A stretch of 49,668 nucleotides of DNA from Candidatus Aminicenantota bacterium (GTDB lineage Bacteria > Acidobacteriota > Aminicenantia > Aminicenantales > Aminicenantaceae). The position numbers were made by a program, and so were the translations under genes. Positions 23,575 through 32,960 of this stretch are shown here, piece after piece. Under the pieces are notes generated by a model. It searched no databases and was not told where the DNA came from. It saw nothing but the letters and a program-made list of their open reading frames with translations. Each line of letters opens with the position of its first letter. Positions within the stretch are counted from its first letter, which is position 1. The DNA lies in contig JAFGMO010000069.1 in assembly GCA_016927475.1 (NCBI GenBank), positions 1 through 49,668 on the forward strand, written 5' to 3'.

Positions 23575-26313
23575 TTAAAATGGTTCAAGCGCCAGAAGAA
23601 AAACATCGTAAGAACCGAAACTCAAGGAATTGGTGTGGCCGGCTACGATGAGATGGCCTTCCTTGTCAAGAAACAAAGCACTTCCCCAATCGGAACCCGA
23701 TCCCCCGATTTTCTTTTGGGATAAAATCCGGCCGTTTTGATCTATCCTGGCCAGCAAAATATCGTTATTCTCATCAATAGATTTTGTGGTTCCGCATACA
23801 AAAAAATCACCATCCACTGTCTCCGCCACCGAAAAACCGTAATCGTAAAAGGGACCGCCTCCGAGGTTCTTTCCCCAAACAATTTCTCCTTGTTCATCCG
23901 TTTTCACAACGAGAACGTTCATGATATCTTTGGCGTTGGTATAGCCTGTCAGAATATACCCTCCATCCCTGCAGACCTGAAGCTGCGTTGACCAGTCAAA
24001 AGGAGTACGCTCGGCTTCGGGAAGCATACTTTCCAATTGTCCGCCGATGGATTTTGTCCAGACTTCATTTCCCTGCTCATCGATCTCGACCAGATACACA
24101 TCGGAATTCCCGCCCCCGAAGGTCCCCGTCACGGCGCCGATGATATAATGGCCGTTATTTAGTTTGTGAATAGAATGGGCGTATTCGAACCTTTTTCCGC
24201 CGTACGTTTTGGACCATAATTCTTTTCCTTCTCTGTCTGTCTTAACAACATATATGTCTTCCTCTCCGGCTCCGAAGGAATGGGTAAACCCGCATATCAT
24301 ATACCCGCCGTCAAATGATTCGCATAAAGACGTCCCCACATCCCAGCTCGTTCCGCCGAAAGTTCGCGACCAAAGTTCTTTTCCCTCGAGGTCGGTTTTG
24401 ACGACGTAAACATCTCTAGAGCCGGCGCCGAAAGATGTCGTGTAGCCTACGAAAAGACAGCCATCGGCCAAAAACAGGCACCCGTTTCCGTATTCCGTTC
24501 CCTTCCCACCGTAAGATTTTGACCACACACATTTCCCGGAAGCATCTGTTTTAATGACAAGCATATCAGCGTCACCCGTTCCCCGCGAAAAGCTATATCC
24601 GGTCACAAGAAATCCACCATCGTCTGTACCGGTTATGGCCCTCCCCCCGTCTGCACCGAAGCCTCCTATAATTTTCTGCCAGGAGGCATTTTCTTGAGCG
24701 ATTTTGATATTTCTTGAAAAAATAAAGGAAGTTTCCGGCCTGCCTTCATGGGGACCCCGGCCTCCCCTTTCTTCGATCATCGTTGCCAAGGCCAGAACAT
24801 TGAAATAGTTATAATACTGGTCTCTCGAACCGGTCACGATACCACCCTGTATCTGCGGAGGAAAATCTTTTCCCAGAAAAACGGCTCCGGCCTTTTCGTA
24901 CTCCTCTTTGAATGGGGGCTGCCCTAAGATCTTTTTACCCTCGATGACATCGGCCACCGCAAGTACCCGCGCTCCCGCACACATTGTCGACAGCGGAATA
25001 TTCTTTTGAACCGCTTCTTTAATGAGATTCATCGCTTTGCCGTTATTCATAAAATCACGGTAAGGATCTTTATGGTAATAAGAAGAGACAGGCATAAGGG
25101 CCAAGGCGTCATAAAACTCGATACGTTTGATGCGATCCAGCAGAATATCCGGTTTGAGCGGAGCCGTTTTTAAGGGATTGCTGAAAAACGGACATCCCTC
25201 GATCGATTCCCGCAGGCCGGCTTTGGTAACATGCCATCCGTACCGTTCGAACATGTCTCTGTTGAGATAATTATTAGCGCCGAATTTTTCTCCGAAATAG
25301 GAAAGGATGTTTATTCCTCGTAACCGGAACCGCTCGCTTATCCAGCTTCTCAAAGGTTCGTCCATGTCGATAAGTGCCATCCAAAACTGGGGACGGTTGA
25401 ACTGGTCATAACGGACGGTTATCAAATCGTTCAGTTTCTGCACTCTTTTTTCTTCAGGGATCTGTTGATAAAGGTTCAAGGTGTAGTTATATTTCGGTGA
25501 CAGCTCCAAAAGCTCCGTTTTTTTTATATGCGATAAAATGCAGCCGGATAAAACGGCCTGATGGACGAATACGGCATAACGGAAATCGTTTTTGTAAAAC
25601 GTCTGATATTCCGGCTTGCGGTATATTTTTTCAAAACGATCGGCCCAGAGCGCCAGCAAACCCTTCTCCGGCCGCACAACAAGGTGGCCGGCGTTGAAAT
25701 AGGGTCTGATATCAATATCCTCGACGTTGGGATTCATAGGAAAAACCTGTTCCATAAGAACATTACAATCCCTGTAGATGCATTCCCAAAAATCATCAAG
25801 CGGCTGGTCATAGGGACTGCCGATGTTGATATGGTGAACGGGACGGTAGGCCAGGCTTTTATCCTCCGGGAGGCTGAAATCAACAGGATCATTCACAATG
25901 ATGTTATCGGGGTCCATCCAGGCAAGAAGCTCATATTTTCCCGCCGCCGCCTTTTCCGCTTCAGAAGAGGCCGACACCTTGGCGGCAAAAGGGAACCTCA
26001 ATGTATTCTGGTCCAGCGGGTAAGAAATTAAAGTGACGCCGAGTTTCTCAAGTTTGTTCCTTGTAAACGCCGTCAGATTCTCTTTATTCTGAGGCACAAA
26101 AATCCAAATGGGATTCAAGGCGTATTCCCCCCCGAATTTTCTTATGCTCTCGGCCCATATGGTCGACTCCAGTTCATTGTTTAAGGGAAAAACCATGCAG
26201 GCGAAAACGAGGTTGGATTTGTCATTGTTCTTTTGACCAGCTTCGCTGAAAGACGGAAAAAATCCGCATAAAAAAATAACAATAAGAGCAGTCCCTATCA
26301 CTTTAGTCTTCAC
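23575..26313 (-). CDS. Secreted fusion: glycosyltransferase-like, DJ-1/PfpI-like and seven-repeat propeller domains
   Basis: 912 residues from a GTG start with AAGGAG six bases upstream. Signal peptide about 1-25. Residues about 35-330 look like a GT-A glycosyltransferase of the GT8 type: 'NLVFACMVFPLNNELES', 'LLAWMDPDNIIV' with Asp134-Pro-Asp136 in the DxD position, and 'PYFNAGHLVVRPEKGLL' (FNAG, 206-209). Residues about 332-515 look like a DJ-1/PfpI domain: nucleophile elbow 'STMCAGARVLAVADVIEGKK' with Cys445, then 'EYEKAGAVFL' and 'GGIVTGSRDQYYNYFN'. Residues about 545-912 hold seven copies of a repeat of about 50 residues ending in GG ('DVYVVKTDLEGKELWS...GG'), i.e. a seven-bladed propeller. 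I know of no protein with this combination. Function unknown. Confidence 0.88.
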   Translation of the reverse strand: MKTKVIGTALIVIFLCGFFPSFSEAGQKNNDKSNLVFACMVFPLNNELESTIWAESIRKFGGEYALNPIWIFVPQNKENLTAFTRNKLEKLGVTLISYPLDQNTLRFPFAAKVSASSEAEKAAAGKYELLAWMDPDNIIVNDPVDFSLPEDKSLAYRPVHHINIGSPYDQPLDDFWECIYRDCNVLMEQVFPMNPNVEDIDIRPYFNAGHLVVRPEKGLLALWADRFEKIYRKPEYQTFYKNDFRYAVFVHQAVLSGCILSHIKKTELLELSPKYNYTLNLYQQIPEEKRVQKLNDLITVRYDQFNRPQFWMALIDMDEPLRSWISERFRLRGINILSYFGEKFGANNYLNRDMFERYGWHVTKAGLRESIEGCPFFSNPLKTAPLKPDILLDRIKRIEFYDALALMPVSSYYHKDPYRDFMNNGKAMNLIKEAVQKNIPLSTMCAGARVLAVADVIEGKKILGQPPFKEEYEKAGAVFLGKDFPPQIQGGIVTGSRDQYYNYFNVLALATMIEERGGRGPHEGRPETSFIFSRNIKIAQENASWQKIIGGFGADGGRAITGTDDGGFLVTGYSFSRGTGDADMLVIKTDASGKCVWSKSYGGKGTEYGNGCLFLADGCLFVGYTTSFGAGSRDVYVVKTDLEGKELWSRTFGGTSWDVGTSLCESFDGGYMICGFTHSFGAGEEDIYVVKTDREGKELWSKTYGGKRFEYAHSIHKLNNGHYIIGAVTGTFGGGNSDVYLVEIDEQGNEVWTKSIGGQLESMLPEAERTPFDWSTQLQVCRDGGYILTGYTNAKDIMNVLVVKTDEQGEIVWGKNLGGGPFYDYGFSVAETVDGDFFVCGTTKSIDENNDILLARIDQNGRILSQKKIGGSGSDWGSALFLDKEGHLIVAGHTNSLSFGSYDVFLLALEPF

Positions 26314-26585
26314 TTTTTTCTCCTTAACAAGAATGAAATGAAATTTGTCTGTTCACCAATATGATCCTGAAAGATATTCCATTTCCGTTTTTCAGCATTA
26401 ACTGCACATAATATGCCAAAATCCCACAAGAGGTAGCCCTGTCGATTTTCATCATTATATGTAATATTTTTTAACAGCTTTTTTTCACTTGACCCATTCC
26501 CGGTCAGATTCTCCGACTCCGAGATAAATTCAAAAAAATGAAACTTTATTACTCCAACAAACGTATACATATTCAGGAGAAAAAA

Positions 26586-26912
26586 ATGAGGCTTATTTCC
26601 CGGCTGGAAGAAATCATCCTTTTGAGCATCTGGCGGCTTCAGGATAATGCCTACGGCGTCACCATCCTCGATGAGGTCCGGAAAGCCACAGGCAGAACCT
26701 GGCTGACGGGATCGATCTATGCTTCGCTTGCCCGTCTGCTGAAAAACGGATTGGTCCAATCCATAGAAGGAAAACCCATGCCCGAACGCGGCGGCAGAAG
26801 GAAAATTTTCTATCGATTGACCCGCCAGGGGCAGCAGGCACTGATGACTATCAAAAAGATAAACACCTTAATCTGGTCTGAACTCCCCTCGTTCGAGATA
26901 AAAGATAAATGA
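26586..26912 (+). CDS. PadR family transcriptional regulator (unit 3)
   Basis: 108 residues: 'RLEEIILLSIWRLQDNAYGV' as helix 1-2, 'GSIYASLARLLKNGLVQS' as recognition region, 'PERGGRRKIFYRLTRQGQQA' as wing and last helix. A longer frame starts at 26538, but the ATG at 26586 has AGGAG seven bases upstream and fits the family N-terminus. Stop overlaps the permease ATG (ATGA), indicating coupled translation. GTATAC lies about 20 bases before the ribosome binding site as a possible half-site. Divergent from the fusion gene at 23575-26313, so the two could share control. Confidence 0.92.
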   Translation: MRLISRLEEIILLSIWRLQDNAYGVTILDEVRKATGRTWLTGSIYASLARLLKNGLVQSIEGKPMPERGGRRKIFYRLTRQGQQALMTIKKINTLIWSELPSFEIKDK

Positions 26913-29515
26913 AAAAAAAGTCCCCCCCGTCTTTAGCCGTCAAGTTCATTGAGACTATGCTCGATCCGCATGTCCGATATTCGGCACTGGGGGATTTCGA
27001 GGAACGATATCATTCATTAACTTCAAAAAAAGGCCGGTTTAGAGCCTATCTTTTTTTCTGGTTTCAAACCATCCTGCTTTTTCCTCCATTCATAAAAAAT
27101 TCGATTTACTGGAGTTTTCAGATGATCAAAAATTTTTTAAAAACCGGTTTTCGCAATATCAAAAAGCACAAAGGTTATGCCTTTATCAACATCGCCGGTT
27201 TAACCGTTGGGCTGGCTCTTTTCATTCTTATCGCACTTTACATCCAGCATGAACTCAGTTTCGACAGATTTCACACAAACAGCGACCGCATCTACAGGGT
27301 GGAACAGGTTTTGGCTCATGAATCGGGAACGGAAAAAACCGCCGGGTGCCCTACTCCCCTTGCGGAAGCTCTCTCCCAGAATTTTCCTGATTTCACGGCT
27401 GTAACACGGGTCATTAATAGAGGCGGCATCCTTCTTGCCACCCAGGATAATACGAAATTTTCAGAGAGGGGAGTTTTTGCCGTTGACCAATCATTTCTTG
27501 ATATATTTTCCTTTCCCTTGATTAAAGGCGACAGAGCTACGGCCTTGACCAAACCTTTCTCCCTGATCATATCTAATACATTGGCCAAAAAAATTTTCCA
27601 GGAAAAAGACCCAATGGGCCAAGTGCTTCAAGCCGACAACCGATACGACGTCACCATAACCGGTGTTTTTAAGGACGTTCCACCATATTCTCATCTCCAA
27701 TTTCATGCCCTACTGTCCGTATCCACATATCCCTCCCTGTACGGGGATAGTGTTTTTACCCGCTGGTTCGATAATTGGATTCCCGTTTATGTTATGCTCC
27801 CTCCCGGACATTCCTTACAAGGCGTCAACGAAAAAATCCACTCCTTCCTGAAAAAGTTTCAAGGGGAAAGGAGCCGGAATGAACTGTATCTCAGACCGCT
27901 CTCTAAAATTCATCTTTATGCCGACGTCAACCACGAAATCGGCCTGGTGGGAAGCATCAAAAACGTCAATATATTCGCCGCCGTATCCCTGTTTGTCCTG
28001 ATCATCGCCTGCATCAATTACATGAATATGTCCACGGCCCGCTCCGCGGACAGAAACCGGGAAGTCGGACTGCGCAAGGTTGTCGGCGCCACCAAATCTT
28101 CTCTTGTCAAACAATTCCTGGGAGAATCTTTTATGACCGTAACATTGGCTATGGCCTCCGCACTGATCCTGGCCAGAATATTCCTGCCGGAATTCAGCCA
28201 TATCGTCAACCGAAAACTATCACTTGATCTGGCAGGTAACTGGATTTTCAGTCTGGGCCTTATCGGATTGATCCTTATCGTCAGCGGACTCGCCGGTATT
28301 TATCCTTCGTTTTTTCTTTCCTCCCTACGCCCTATCGAAACCCTAAAAGGAACAAAACATAGGGGAAGCGGAAATATTTTCTTAAGAAAATCTCTGGTGG
28401 TCTTTCAGTTTTTCATCTCCATCGGACTAATCATTGGAACGGTTATCATCCTTCAGCAGCATAAATATCTTTTGAATAAGGACTTGGGATACAGCAGCGA
28501 TCAGATTCTGGCTATTCCAACAGATGGAAACCCGGGAAGGATCAAAGCATTCCAACATGAACTATCGAATAATCCAAACATTTTGAACGTGGGCATATCC
28601 GACTATATGCCTCATTCTTCCACAAACTGGTGTTATGTCTCATGGGAGGGAGCCGGCGCTGAGGACTACATGAAGATCAACGTGAATTATGTTGATGAGC
28701 ATTTGATATCGACCTACGGCATGACGATTGTGAAGGGAAATAAATTCTCAAAGGACATGAGGGGCCGCAAAGAAAATGTGGTCATCCTCAACGAAACCGC
28801 GGCCGCCAAAATCGGCTGGAAAGATCCTATCGGCAAAAGGATTCGTTATAATATCGACTACCGGTCGCGAACAGTCGGCGGGGCCAGTGTAGTGGGCATT
28901 GTCAAAGACTATCATTTTCTCTCCCTCCATCACACGATAGGACCGATCATGATGCGGCTTTTACCGGAAGATGGGGGCGGCGGAAGATTCTCCGTGAAAA
29001 TCTCCGCCCGGAACATGGCTTCCACGATTGCCTTCATCAAGGCTGAATATGAAAAACTTTTTACAAAACAAATTTTTCACTACAGCTTCCTGGATGAAGA
29101 TTTTCAGCAAATGTATCTTGAAGAAAAAAAAGCGGGTCGCGTGATTCTGTACCTGGCCTTGATCGCTGTTTTTATCGCCTGTTTAGGGCTTTTCGGTTTA
29201 TCCAGCTATTCCACTAAGCAAAGAACAAAAGAAATCGGTATCCGCAAGGTCATGGGAGCTTCGGTCTCTAACGTTAGTTTCCTTTTGACCAAAGAATTCA
29301 TCAAACTGGTCCTTCTAGCGAACTTTATCTCCTGGCCGGTGGCTTTTCTGTTGATGAATGGATGGCTCAAGAATTTTCCTTATAGAATCCATATCCGTTT
29401 GGCCGTATTCTTATCGGCCGGATGCGCCGCTCTCATAATCGCCCTGGCAACGGTAGGTTATCAGGCGATTCTGGCCGCCCGATCCAATCCCTCGGAGTCC
29501 CTTCGTTATGAATAG
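26909..29515 (+). CDS. FtsX/MacB-like permease with N-terminal prefix domain (unit 3)
   Basis: 868 residues. Prefix (about 1-70) with 'ALGDFEERYHSLTSKKGRFR' and 'WFQTILLFPPFIKNSIYWS'; TM1 at about 92-112; 'HELSFDRFHTNSDRIYRV' follows. The FtsX motifs are 'DRNREVGLRKVVGATKSSLV' and 'KQRTKEIGIRKVMGASV'. C-terminus 'NPSESLRYE'. Two MacB-like periplasmic domains (about 120-340 and 500-720) and four clear membrane blocks. The closest copies by eye are units 4 and 6. Substrate unknown; no ATPase adjacent. Confidence 0.9.
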   Translation: MKKKSPPSLAVKFIETMLDPHVRYSALGDFEERYHSLTSKKGRFRAYLFFWFQTILLFPPFIKNSIYWSFQMIKNFLKTGFRNIKKHKGYAFINIAGLTVGLALFILIALYIQHELSFDRFHTNSDRIYRVEQVLAHESGTEKTAGCPTPLAEALSQNFPDFTAVTRVINRGGILLATQDNTKFSERGVFAVDQSFLDIFSFPLIKGDRATALTKPFSLIISNTLAKKIFQEKDPMGQVLQADNRYDVTITGVFKDVPPYSHLQFHALLSVSTYPSLYGDSVFTRWFDNWIPVYVMLPPGHSLQGVNEKIHSFLKKFQGERSRNELYLRPLSKIHLYADVNHEIGLVGSIKNVNIFAAVSLFVLIIACINYMNMSTARSADRNREVGLRKVVGATKSSLVKQFLGESFMTVTLAMASALILARIFLPEFSHIVNRKLSLDLAGNWIFSLGLIGLILIVSGLAGIYPSFFLSSLRPIETLKGTKHRGSGNIFLRKSLVVFQFFISIGLIIGTVIILQQHKYLLNKDLGYSSDQILAIPTDGNPGRIKAFQHELSNNPNILNVGISDYMPHSSTNWCYVSWEGAGAEDYMKINVNYVDEHLISTYGMTIVKGNKFSKDMRGRKENVVILNETAAAKIGWKDPIGKRIRYNIDYRSRTVGGASVVGIVKDYHFLSLHHTIGPIMMRLLPEDGGGGRFSVKISARNMASTIAFIKAEYEKLFTKQIFHYSFLDEDFQQMYLEEKKAGRVILYLALIAVFIACLGLFGLSSYSTKQRTKEIGIRKVMGASVSNVSFLLTKEFIKLVLLANFISWPVAFLLMNGWLKNFPYRIHIRLAVFLSAGCAALIIALATVGYQAILAARSNPSESLRYE

Positions 29516-29518
29516 AGC

Positions 29519-29540
29519 GGGATGGACGCGGCATCCCTTT
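29519..29540 (+). terminator. Possible terminator after unit 3
   Basis: GGGATG (29519-29524) pairs with CATCCC (29532-29537) over a 7-base loop and is followed by TTT only. The T-tract is too short for a strong intrinsic terminator, so this is tentative. It lies four bases after the permease stop codon. Confidence 0.35.
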
Positions 29541-29679
29541 CCGCATTAATATTTTCACGCCGAATAGGATTCTCATTAAAAAAACTGCAACACTTGCCTC
29601 CTATTTCACGTATTAGTTATATGATTACACCTTAATGCCTTGTACATTTGGTAAAAGGGACATGTGAAAGGACTTCATC

Positions 29680-30951
29680 ATGAGACGGATTTTTAACGTT
29701 CTCCTCGTTCTATCGGTTTTCCTTCCCGGATTTGCCATAGCCGCTTATTCCCAAGAAAACCAGGAGAAAAATATTAATGAGTTAAAGAAAGGCGCCCCCA
29801 AAATCTATATCGACTGCCAGTACTGTGACATCGATTATATCAGGGAAAAAATCACCTTTGTCAATTATGTCCGAGACCGCAAAGAGGCGGATGCCCATGT
29901 TTTGATCACCACTCAACGAACAGGAAGCGGAGGAAAAGAATACACACTCGCCTTTATCGGCAGGGAAAAATTTTCCGACATCAACGCCACACTAAAATTT
30001 TTTACCAAACAGATGGATACGGAAGATGAGGTCCGCAAAAAACTTGTCCGGACATTAAAAATGGGGCTCACATCTTATGTAGCAAACACTCCTCTATGCG
30101 ACCTTCTTTCCGTTGATTTTAAAGAAGACGTAAAACCCACCGCCGTTGAAGATAAATGGAACTTTTGGGTGTTCAACATCGGCGCCTACAGCTACCTAAA
30201 CGGACAGAGCACCACAAAATCCATAAGCATTTATGGGGATTTTTCAGCAAACAGAGTGATTCCTGAATCCAAACTTCAATTGGGTCTTTCCGCCAGTTAT
30301 TCCGAGGACAATTTCACTATAAACGGAACGACCATTTCCAGCACGTCGGAAAGTCAGGGTTTCAACGGATTATACGTAAAAAGCATCAACGACCATTGGT
30401 CCGTAGGAGGCTATTTAACACTTTCATCTTCGACATACAGTAATATTCGTTTTGCCGTTTATCCCTGCCCTGCTGTTGAGTACAATTTTTTTCCCTATTC
30501 CGAATCGACGAGAAGGCAGCTCAGGTGTCTTTACCGAATCGGCTTTTCGTTTGCCAACTACAGAGAAGAAACGATCTATAACAAAACCAAAGACAATCTC
30601 CTCTATGAAGGACTGACTTTGACCCTGGAGCTTAAAGAACCGTGGGGAACGATAAGCACCAGTTTGGAAGGCACGCATTATTTCTACGACTTCTCGAAAA
30701 ACAGGCTGGTTCTTTCAGGCGAGGTTTCCATCAATATCGTAAAAGGCCTGTCCCTTGAGCTATGGGGAAGCTATTCCCGCATACACGACCAGCTTTCCCT
30801 GCCGAAAGCCGGGGCCTCTTACGAGGAAATACTCCTCATGAGAAAAGAGCTGGCCACCGACTACAGGTATTATGCTTCCATCGGCCTCAGCTACACCTTC
30901 GGCTCCATATACAGCAATGTCGTCAATCCCAGGTTCGGCAACGGATATTAA
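29680..30951 (+). CDS. Exported protein with N-terminal CxxC domain and C-terminal beta-barrel
   Basis: 423 residues with a signal peptide (about 1-24, 'AIAAYSQENQ'). Residues about 38-150 form a conserved-looking domain: 'PKIYIDCQYCDIDYIRE' with Cys46 and Cys49, then 'VNYVRDRKEADAHVLITTQR' and 'TGSGGKEYTLAFIGREKF'. From about 165 the sequence has alternating strands typical of an outer-membrane barrel ('YSYLNGQSTTKSISIYGDFS') and ends in 'SIGLSYTFGSIYSNVVNPRF'. I have seen similar N-terminal segments in uncharacterised Bacteroidota/Gemmatimonadota proteins, but know no named function. AAAGGA precedes the ATG. Repeat copy B starts six bases after its stop codon. Confidence 0.82.
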   Translation: MRRIFNVLLVLSVFLPGFAIAAYSQENQEKNINELKKGAPKIYIDCQYCDIDYIREKITFVNYVRDRKEADAHVLITTQRTGSGGKEYTLAFIGREKFSDINATLKFFTKQMDTEDEVRKKLVRTLKMGLTSYVANTPLCDLLSVDFKEDVKPTAVEDKWNFWVFNIGAYSYLNGQSTTKSISIYGDFSANRVIPESKLQLGLSASYSEDNFTINGTTISSTSESQGFNGLYVKSINDHWSVGGYLTLSSSTYSNIRFAVYPCPAVEYNFFPYSESTRRQLRCLYRIGFSFANYREETIYNKTKDNLLYEGLTLTLELKEPWGTISTSLEGTHYFYDFSKNRLVLSGEVSINIVKGLSLELWGSYSRIHDQLSLPKAGASYEEILLMRKELATDYRYYASIGLSYTFGSIYSNVVNPRFGNGY

Positions 30952-30956
30952 CCTGC

Positions 30957-31070
30957 ATTATTACCTAGAAAATAACAATAGTCATCACCCGGTTCATCCG
31001 GGTGATCCAGGATTACGGGCAATAATTTTCATCGTTCGTGGGTGCGCATGCGCATGAAAAATTCATAAAT
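30957..31070 (+). repeat. Dispersed structured intergenic repeat, copy B
   Basis: About 114 bp, nearly identical to copies A (11235-11346, inverted) and C (49315-49427). The 9-bp hairpin arms and 5-base loop are identical in all three. The second inverted repeat has centre TGCGCATGCGCA here, TGCGCCGGCGCA in copy C and TGCGC-CT-GCGCA in copy A, so arms are kept while the two central bases change. It begins six bases after the barrel-protein stop, in the gap before the convergent ABC permease gene. Confidence 0.85.
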
Positions 31071-31211
31071 TTGGTTAACATTTTTTCCATAATCTTCATG
31101 ATAGATGTTTCATCATCCATGTTGCCATTGAATACCAGTATATGATACATACTGATTAAATTATTCCATTTTTGTCGGCCAAATTTATGAATAATGCAGG
31201 TTATTAAACAA

Positions 31212-32954
31212 TCATTCCTCTTCAGGATTAACCAGGGAGATCATAACGGACGGGGGTTTCTCATCAAAAATGAGCGAAAAATCTTTTTGACTGAGGATGG
31301 CCTGAAGGAATTTAAAGATAAGAAAAAATCCAATCAATACGGTATAAAAAACAAAAAACCCTCGCGGATTTTTGAGGAGGAACACCTCCAGCCGGCATAA
31401 TATTTCCAGATAAAGAAAAAATCCTATGGCATAAAAAAACCACCAGAGATGAACCCTGGATTTGCCCGGGACTGAAGGACAGGTAAAGGGGACCTTATGG
31501 TATCTTCCAAAAAAGACTTCCATCAAAAAAAGGGAGACAAACAGGCTAAAAAGATTGTGAAGAAATGAAATTTTCAGTCCCCAAAGAAAAACAAAAAATA
31601 TAACAAAAAAAACGAATACGGGAAAAAGGATGACGACAAAAACTCCCTTTTTTAATCCAGTGATATAGGGCTTCTTGTTTTTTTTCTCTGTTATCCGGAA
31701 TATCCAGTTGGCTTCCAGTGATGCCGGCGTATCCACCAGGCTTTTAGCCCCCATGATCAGAAGGGTATAAAAAATCAGAGTGAAGGAGAGCATGGTCGCA
31801 TTGACCTCATGCAGATTCTGGCGCTCGAAAATCATATACGCAAACAGTAATAAGGATAGGGCGGCGGCTACGGATGTATGGAGCGCCAATCCCATCCTGT
31901 GGTGAGCGCTTTTCCAGATTGTTTTTCGGAAAAAATGAAAAACCGCCTTTTGAATGGGATTCTTCAGAAAAACTTTATGAAACAGGCTTGACAGGAATTT
32001 CCCCATAGGGAAATACTTTACATGCTTCTTTTTCACATCCAGCATTCCGGCCAGCTGCCGTCTGTATCCGGTGAAGGCAAATACAAAAAAAGATAAAGCT
32101 AAAACAATGAGGGATATCCAGGCCAAAACGGACAGTTGGGAAAATAGCGGGTCTTTAACACCCATTATGCTCTTGATGAGTCCGACAAACCACATGGGAG
32201 GCAAAAGGTAAAGATAAGGAGAATCGTTTGCCTTCAGTTTCAAGAGAAAATCCAGCTCAGGAATGCTGAAGAACGATGTGATCATAGCCAGCATCAGAAA
32301 GATAAAAACCATAATGACCAGCGCACGGAATCCGAGGGAGACCACTTCATAAGCCCGCGGTTTAAAAACCGTCATCAAAAAACCCATAATAAGAATGAGA
32401 GAGAAAAAAGCACAAAATTCGGCCGCAAAAAAACCTAAGGCAAGGGCGCCTGCAAACCGGAACACCTCGATCAACGACTTACTCGGAAGCAGAACAAGAT
32501 AATAAGAAAAAACAAAAATCGCTAAAACATTCCCGGCAACGGCGAATAACGAAACAAAAGCAAAAAGGCTGGCAAATTTTGCCAGAAGAAGCTGCCGGAA
32601 TTTCACCGGAAGGGGGATAAGGTTGGCGTAATCTCTCTTATCCGGGAGAAACACATCCCATTCGATGACGGCCAAAATCCCCATCAAAACCATAAGATAA
32701 GAAATGAAAAAACACATTTCTACCCAGGCCGGACTCATATCCCTTATGAACATGTATCTGGAGATAAGGAAATCGCCGAAAACTGCGCTCAAGACGGCGA
32801 TGAGGGCCAGAAGGCCGACTACTTTTTCTTTCATCAGGTCTTCGAAAGAAATGATGTCATTAATAAAAAGCCTGCGGAAAAAGTGCTGGGTGAGCAAGAA
32901 AACCTGGCTGGTTTTTCCTTGAAAAATCGCCGTTATATGATGATAAATGCGCAT
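31212..32954 (-). CDS. ABC exporter permease, multi-pass
   Basis: 580 residues with about twelve hydrophobic segments and no FtsX-type periplasmic domains; distinct from the PadR-linked permeases. The arrangement resembles ABC-2-type or 'putative ABC exporter' permeases. The N-terminus is amphipathic ('QHFFRRLFINDIISFEDLMK') and precedes the first span. It starts seven bases after the stop of the ATPase gene and must pair with it. No strong ribosome binding site is seen before the ATG at 32954, which fits translational coupling to the ATPase. Substrate unknown. The large hydrophilic loop near residues 300-340 ('KKKHVKYFPMGKF') is basic and probably cytoplasmic. Confidence 0.83.
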   Translation of the reverse strand: MRIYHHITAIFQGKTSQVFLLTQHFFRRLFINDIISFEDLMKEKVVGLLALIAVLSAVFGDFLISRYMFIRDMSPAWVEMCFFISYLMVLMGILAVIEWDVFLPDKRDYANLIPLPVKFRQLLLAKFASLFAFVSLFAVAGNVLAIFVFSYYLVLLPSKSLIEVFRFAGALALGFFAAEFCAFFSLILIMGFLMTVFKPRAYEVVSLGFRALVIMVFIFLMLAMITSFFSIPELDFLLKLKANDSPYLYLLPPMWFVGLIKSIMGVKDPLFSQLSVLAWISLIVLALSFFVFAFTGYRRQLAGMLDVKKKHVKYFPMGKFLSSLFHKVFLKNPIQKAVFHFFRKTIWKSAHHRMGLALHTSVAAALSLLLFAYMIFERQNLHEVNATMLSFTLIFYTLLIMGAKSLVDTPASLEANWIFRITEKKNKKPYITGLKKGVFVVILFPVFVFFVIFFVFLWGLKISFLHNLFSLFVSLFLMEVFFGRYHKVPFTCPSVPGKSRVHLWWFFYAIGFFLYLEILCRLEVFLLKNPRGFFVFYTVLIGFFLIFKFLQAILSQKDFSLIFDEKPPSVMISLVNPEEE

Positions 32955-32960
32955 AAATCG

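Noticed and set aside
30872..31057. Small ORF ending in the repeat peptide
   Set aside because: Its first half is an out-of-frame reading of the barrel gene and its second half is repeat copy B; the shared peptide with the ORF at 11247-11444 (minus strand) comes from the DNA repeat.
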